Positions 5,526 to 6,696 of a DNA stretch of 6,696 nucleotides are shown in pieces. Every line of letters begins with the position of its first letter. Within the stretch, counting starts at the first letter, position 1. The notes beneath the pieces are model-generated. The model was not told the origin of the DNA and ran no database searches. It saw only the letters and a list, made by a program, of their open reading frames with translations. Where the stretch lies: NCBI GenBank assembly GCA_943327015.2, contig CALPVM020000136.1, forward strand, positions 1 to 6,696, written 5' to 3'. Origin of the DNA: Akkermansia muciniphila. GTDB taxonomy: Bacteria > Pseudomonadota > Gammaproteobacteria > Burkholderiales > Burkholderiaceae_C. Both the position numbers and the translations under genes were made by a program.

Positions 5526-6696
5526 TTAACGCTTGACACGCCCCTCAAACCACTGCTTTATTGTGGCACGTTCCTGCTCGGTAATGCCGGTGGCATTGTT
5601 GATGGGCATGGCGCGGGTAACTACCACCTGCTGGTATATGGCTTGCGCCTGGCCTTCAATTAGCGCAGCAGAATCAAGCCGGATATTTTTCATTTGCACT
5701 TGCGCGCCGTGGCAGCTAATGCAACGCTCGTTCACAATAGCCTGCACTTGCTGCGTTGACACCTCTGCTTGGGTGGCAAGCTGTGCAGAACCACCGGCTA
5801 ATGCGCCTGCATCCGGTGCAGGCTTAAGCCACCACACCACACCCACAATAACCGACACTCCAACCAGCGCATAGCGCCAGGGATGGGCGTTACGCCCCAA
5901 CTTATAACCATGGCGCAACACAAAAAACTGCCGTATGGCAGCGCCCGCCAGCATCATGAGTATCAGCACCAACCAGTTATGCGGGTGGCTGTAGGTAAAA
6001 CTGTAGTGGTTACTCAGCATGGCAAACAACACCGGCAAGGTAAAGTAGGTGTTGTGCACACTGCGCTGCTTACCGCGCTTGCCATGAATCGGGTCTACCG
6101 CCTGACCGGCCTGTATGCTGGCCACCATAGCGCGCTGACCCGGAATAATCCAGAAAAACACATTGGCACTCATGGCAGTTGCCATCATGGCACCCACCAG
6201 CAAAAAGGCTGCACGACCGGCAAACCAATGGCACGCAAAATACGACGCCACAGCAACCAACAAAGCCACTAGAACACCCACAATCAGTTCGCCATGCTTG
6301 CCTTGCCCCAACCAGCGGCAAATAGCATCGTAGGCCAACCAAAAAATCACCAAAAAACCTATAGCAGTCATAATGGCAGCCGCCGGCGACCAATCTTGCA
6401 CCGATTTATCAATCAAATAGGTGCCGGCACTCCATAAATAAGACACAGTAAACAAGGCAAAACCACTGAGCCAGGTGCTGTAGCTCTCCCAATAAAACCA
6501 GTGCAAATGGGCGGGCAGTTGGGGCGGCGACACAGCAAATTTGACCGGGTGGTAAAAACCCCCACCATGCACCGCCCATAGTTCACCACTCACCCCTTGG
6601 CGCTGCAGTTCCGGGTCTTTCGGCGGAGTCAAGCTGCTATCTAAAAAAACAAAATAAAACGAGGAGCCTATCCAGGCAATGGCCGTAATCACGTGC
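5526..6696 (-). CDS. puuD: PuuD-type membrane urate oxidase with C-terminal cytochrome c domain, 5'-truncated
   Basis: Inner-membrane protein of the urate hydroxylase PuuD family, which oxidises urate to 5-hydroxyisourate in purine breakdown and passes electrons through its own haem c to the respiratory chain instead of making hydrogen peroxide. About 389 residues are visible. The frame runs off the right edge (its outermost codons read His-Val), and by family resemblance some 20 N-terminal residues are missing. Numbering from the GTG at 6692, there are about eight hydrophobic segments: 1-17 (partial), 71-92, 106-126, 136-155, 160-184, 213-228, 238-258 and 273-289. A linker rich in Ala, Gly and Gln leads to a cytochrome c domain with the haem motif CISCH at 324-328 (5709-5723) and a likely axial Met at 362 in AMPINNATG. 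No other purine-catabolism gene is in view. It converges on fur, 22 bp away. The family is confident; urate as substrate is inferred by homology. Confidence 0.85.
   Translation of the reverse strand, partial: HVITAIAWIGSSFYFVFLDSSLTPPKDPELQRQGVSGELWAVHGGGFYHPVKFAVSPPQLPAHLHWFYWESYSTWLSGFALFTVSYLWSAGTYLIDKSVQDWSPAAAIMTAIGFLVIFWLAYDAICRWLGQGKHGELIVGVLVALLVAVASYFACHWFAGRAAFLLVGAMMATAMSANVFFWIIPGQRAMVASIQAGQAVDPIHGKRGKQRSVHNTYFTLPVLFAMLSNHYSFTYSHPHNWLVLILMMLAGAAIRQFFVLRHGYKLGRNAHPWRYALVGVSVIVGVVWWLKPAPDAGALAGGSAQLATQAEVSTQQVQAIVNERCISCHGAQVQMKNIRLDSAALIEGQAQAIYQQVVVTRAMPINNATGITEQERATIKQWFEGRVKR

Noticed and set aside
1..6696. tRNA or other RNA genes, insertion sequences, CRISPR repeats, phage attachment sites, defence or toxin-antitoxin modules
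   Set aside because: None was seen on either strand. Nearly all DNA is accounted for by seven intact-looking housekeeping or metabolic genes, and the gaps are at most 85 bp.

Overview
This window reads as an ordinary, gene-dense chromosomal segment of a betaproteobacterium, most likely order Burkholderiales and possibly a Comamonadaceae-like freshwater lineage. That placement is inferred from the protein sequences (LeuRS with a TMSKS loop, DapB, a long proline-tailed BamE, a PuuD-type membrane urate oxidase) and from the remembered order bamE-dapB-exbB-exbD-leuS beside fur. Base composition is only moderately GC-rich by eye. No species is claimed.

Layout: nearly all of the DNA codes for protein. 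On the minus strand, reading from right to left, a tight cluster runs bamE (outer-membrane assembly lipoprotein), dapB (lysine/diaminopimelate synthesis), an ExbB/TolQ-type and an ExbD/TolR-type proton-channel pair, then leuS (leucyl-tRNA synthetase), whose 3' end lies beyond the left edge. Gaps are short: 24 bp for bamE-dapB, a 4-bp ATGA overlap for dapB-exbB, 13 bp for exbB-exbD and 69 bp for exbD-leuS. The first four genes look co-transcribed; leuS may be read from the same message or from its own promoter. fur lies on the plus strand, divergent from bamE across an 85-bp intergenic region. Convergent with fur, 22 bp away, is a minus-strand gene for a multi-pass membrane protein with a C-terminal cytochrome c domain (PuuD-type urate oxidase); its first codons lie beyond the right edge.

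How the genes relate: dapB supplies the diaminopimelate/lysine branch and so the cell wall. BamE belongs to the outer-membrane protein assembly machine. The ExbB/ExbD pair harvests the proton motive force to drive an outer-membrane process (TonB-dependent uptake or a Tol-like function). LeuRS serves translation. Fur is the iron-responsive repressor and could plausibly control ExbBD-dependent iron uptake, but no convincing Fur box is visible. The urate oxidase is the only catabolic, accessory-looking gene.

No RNA gene, insertion sequence, CRISPR array, integrase or attachment site was seen. I found no previously undescribed system; the findings are modest points on motifs, start sites and neighbourhood.
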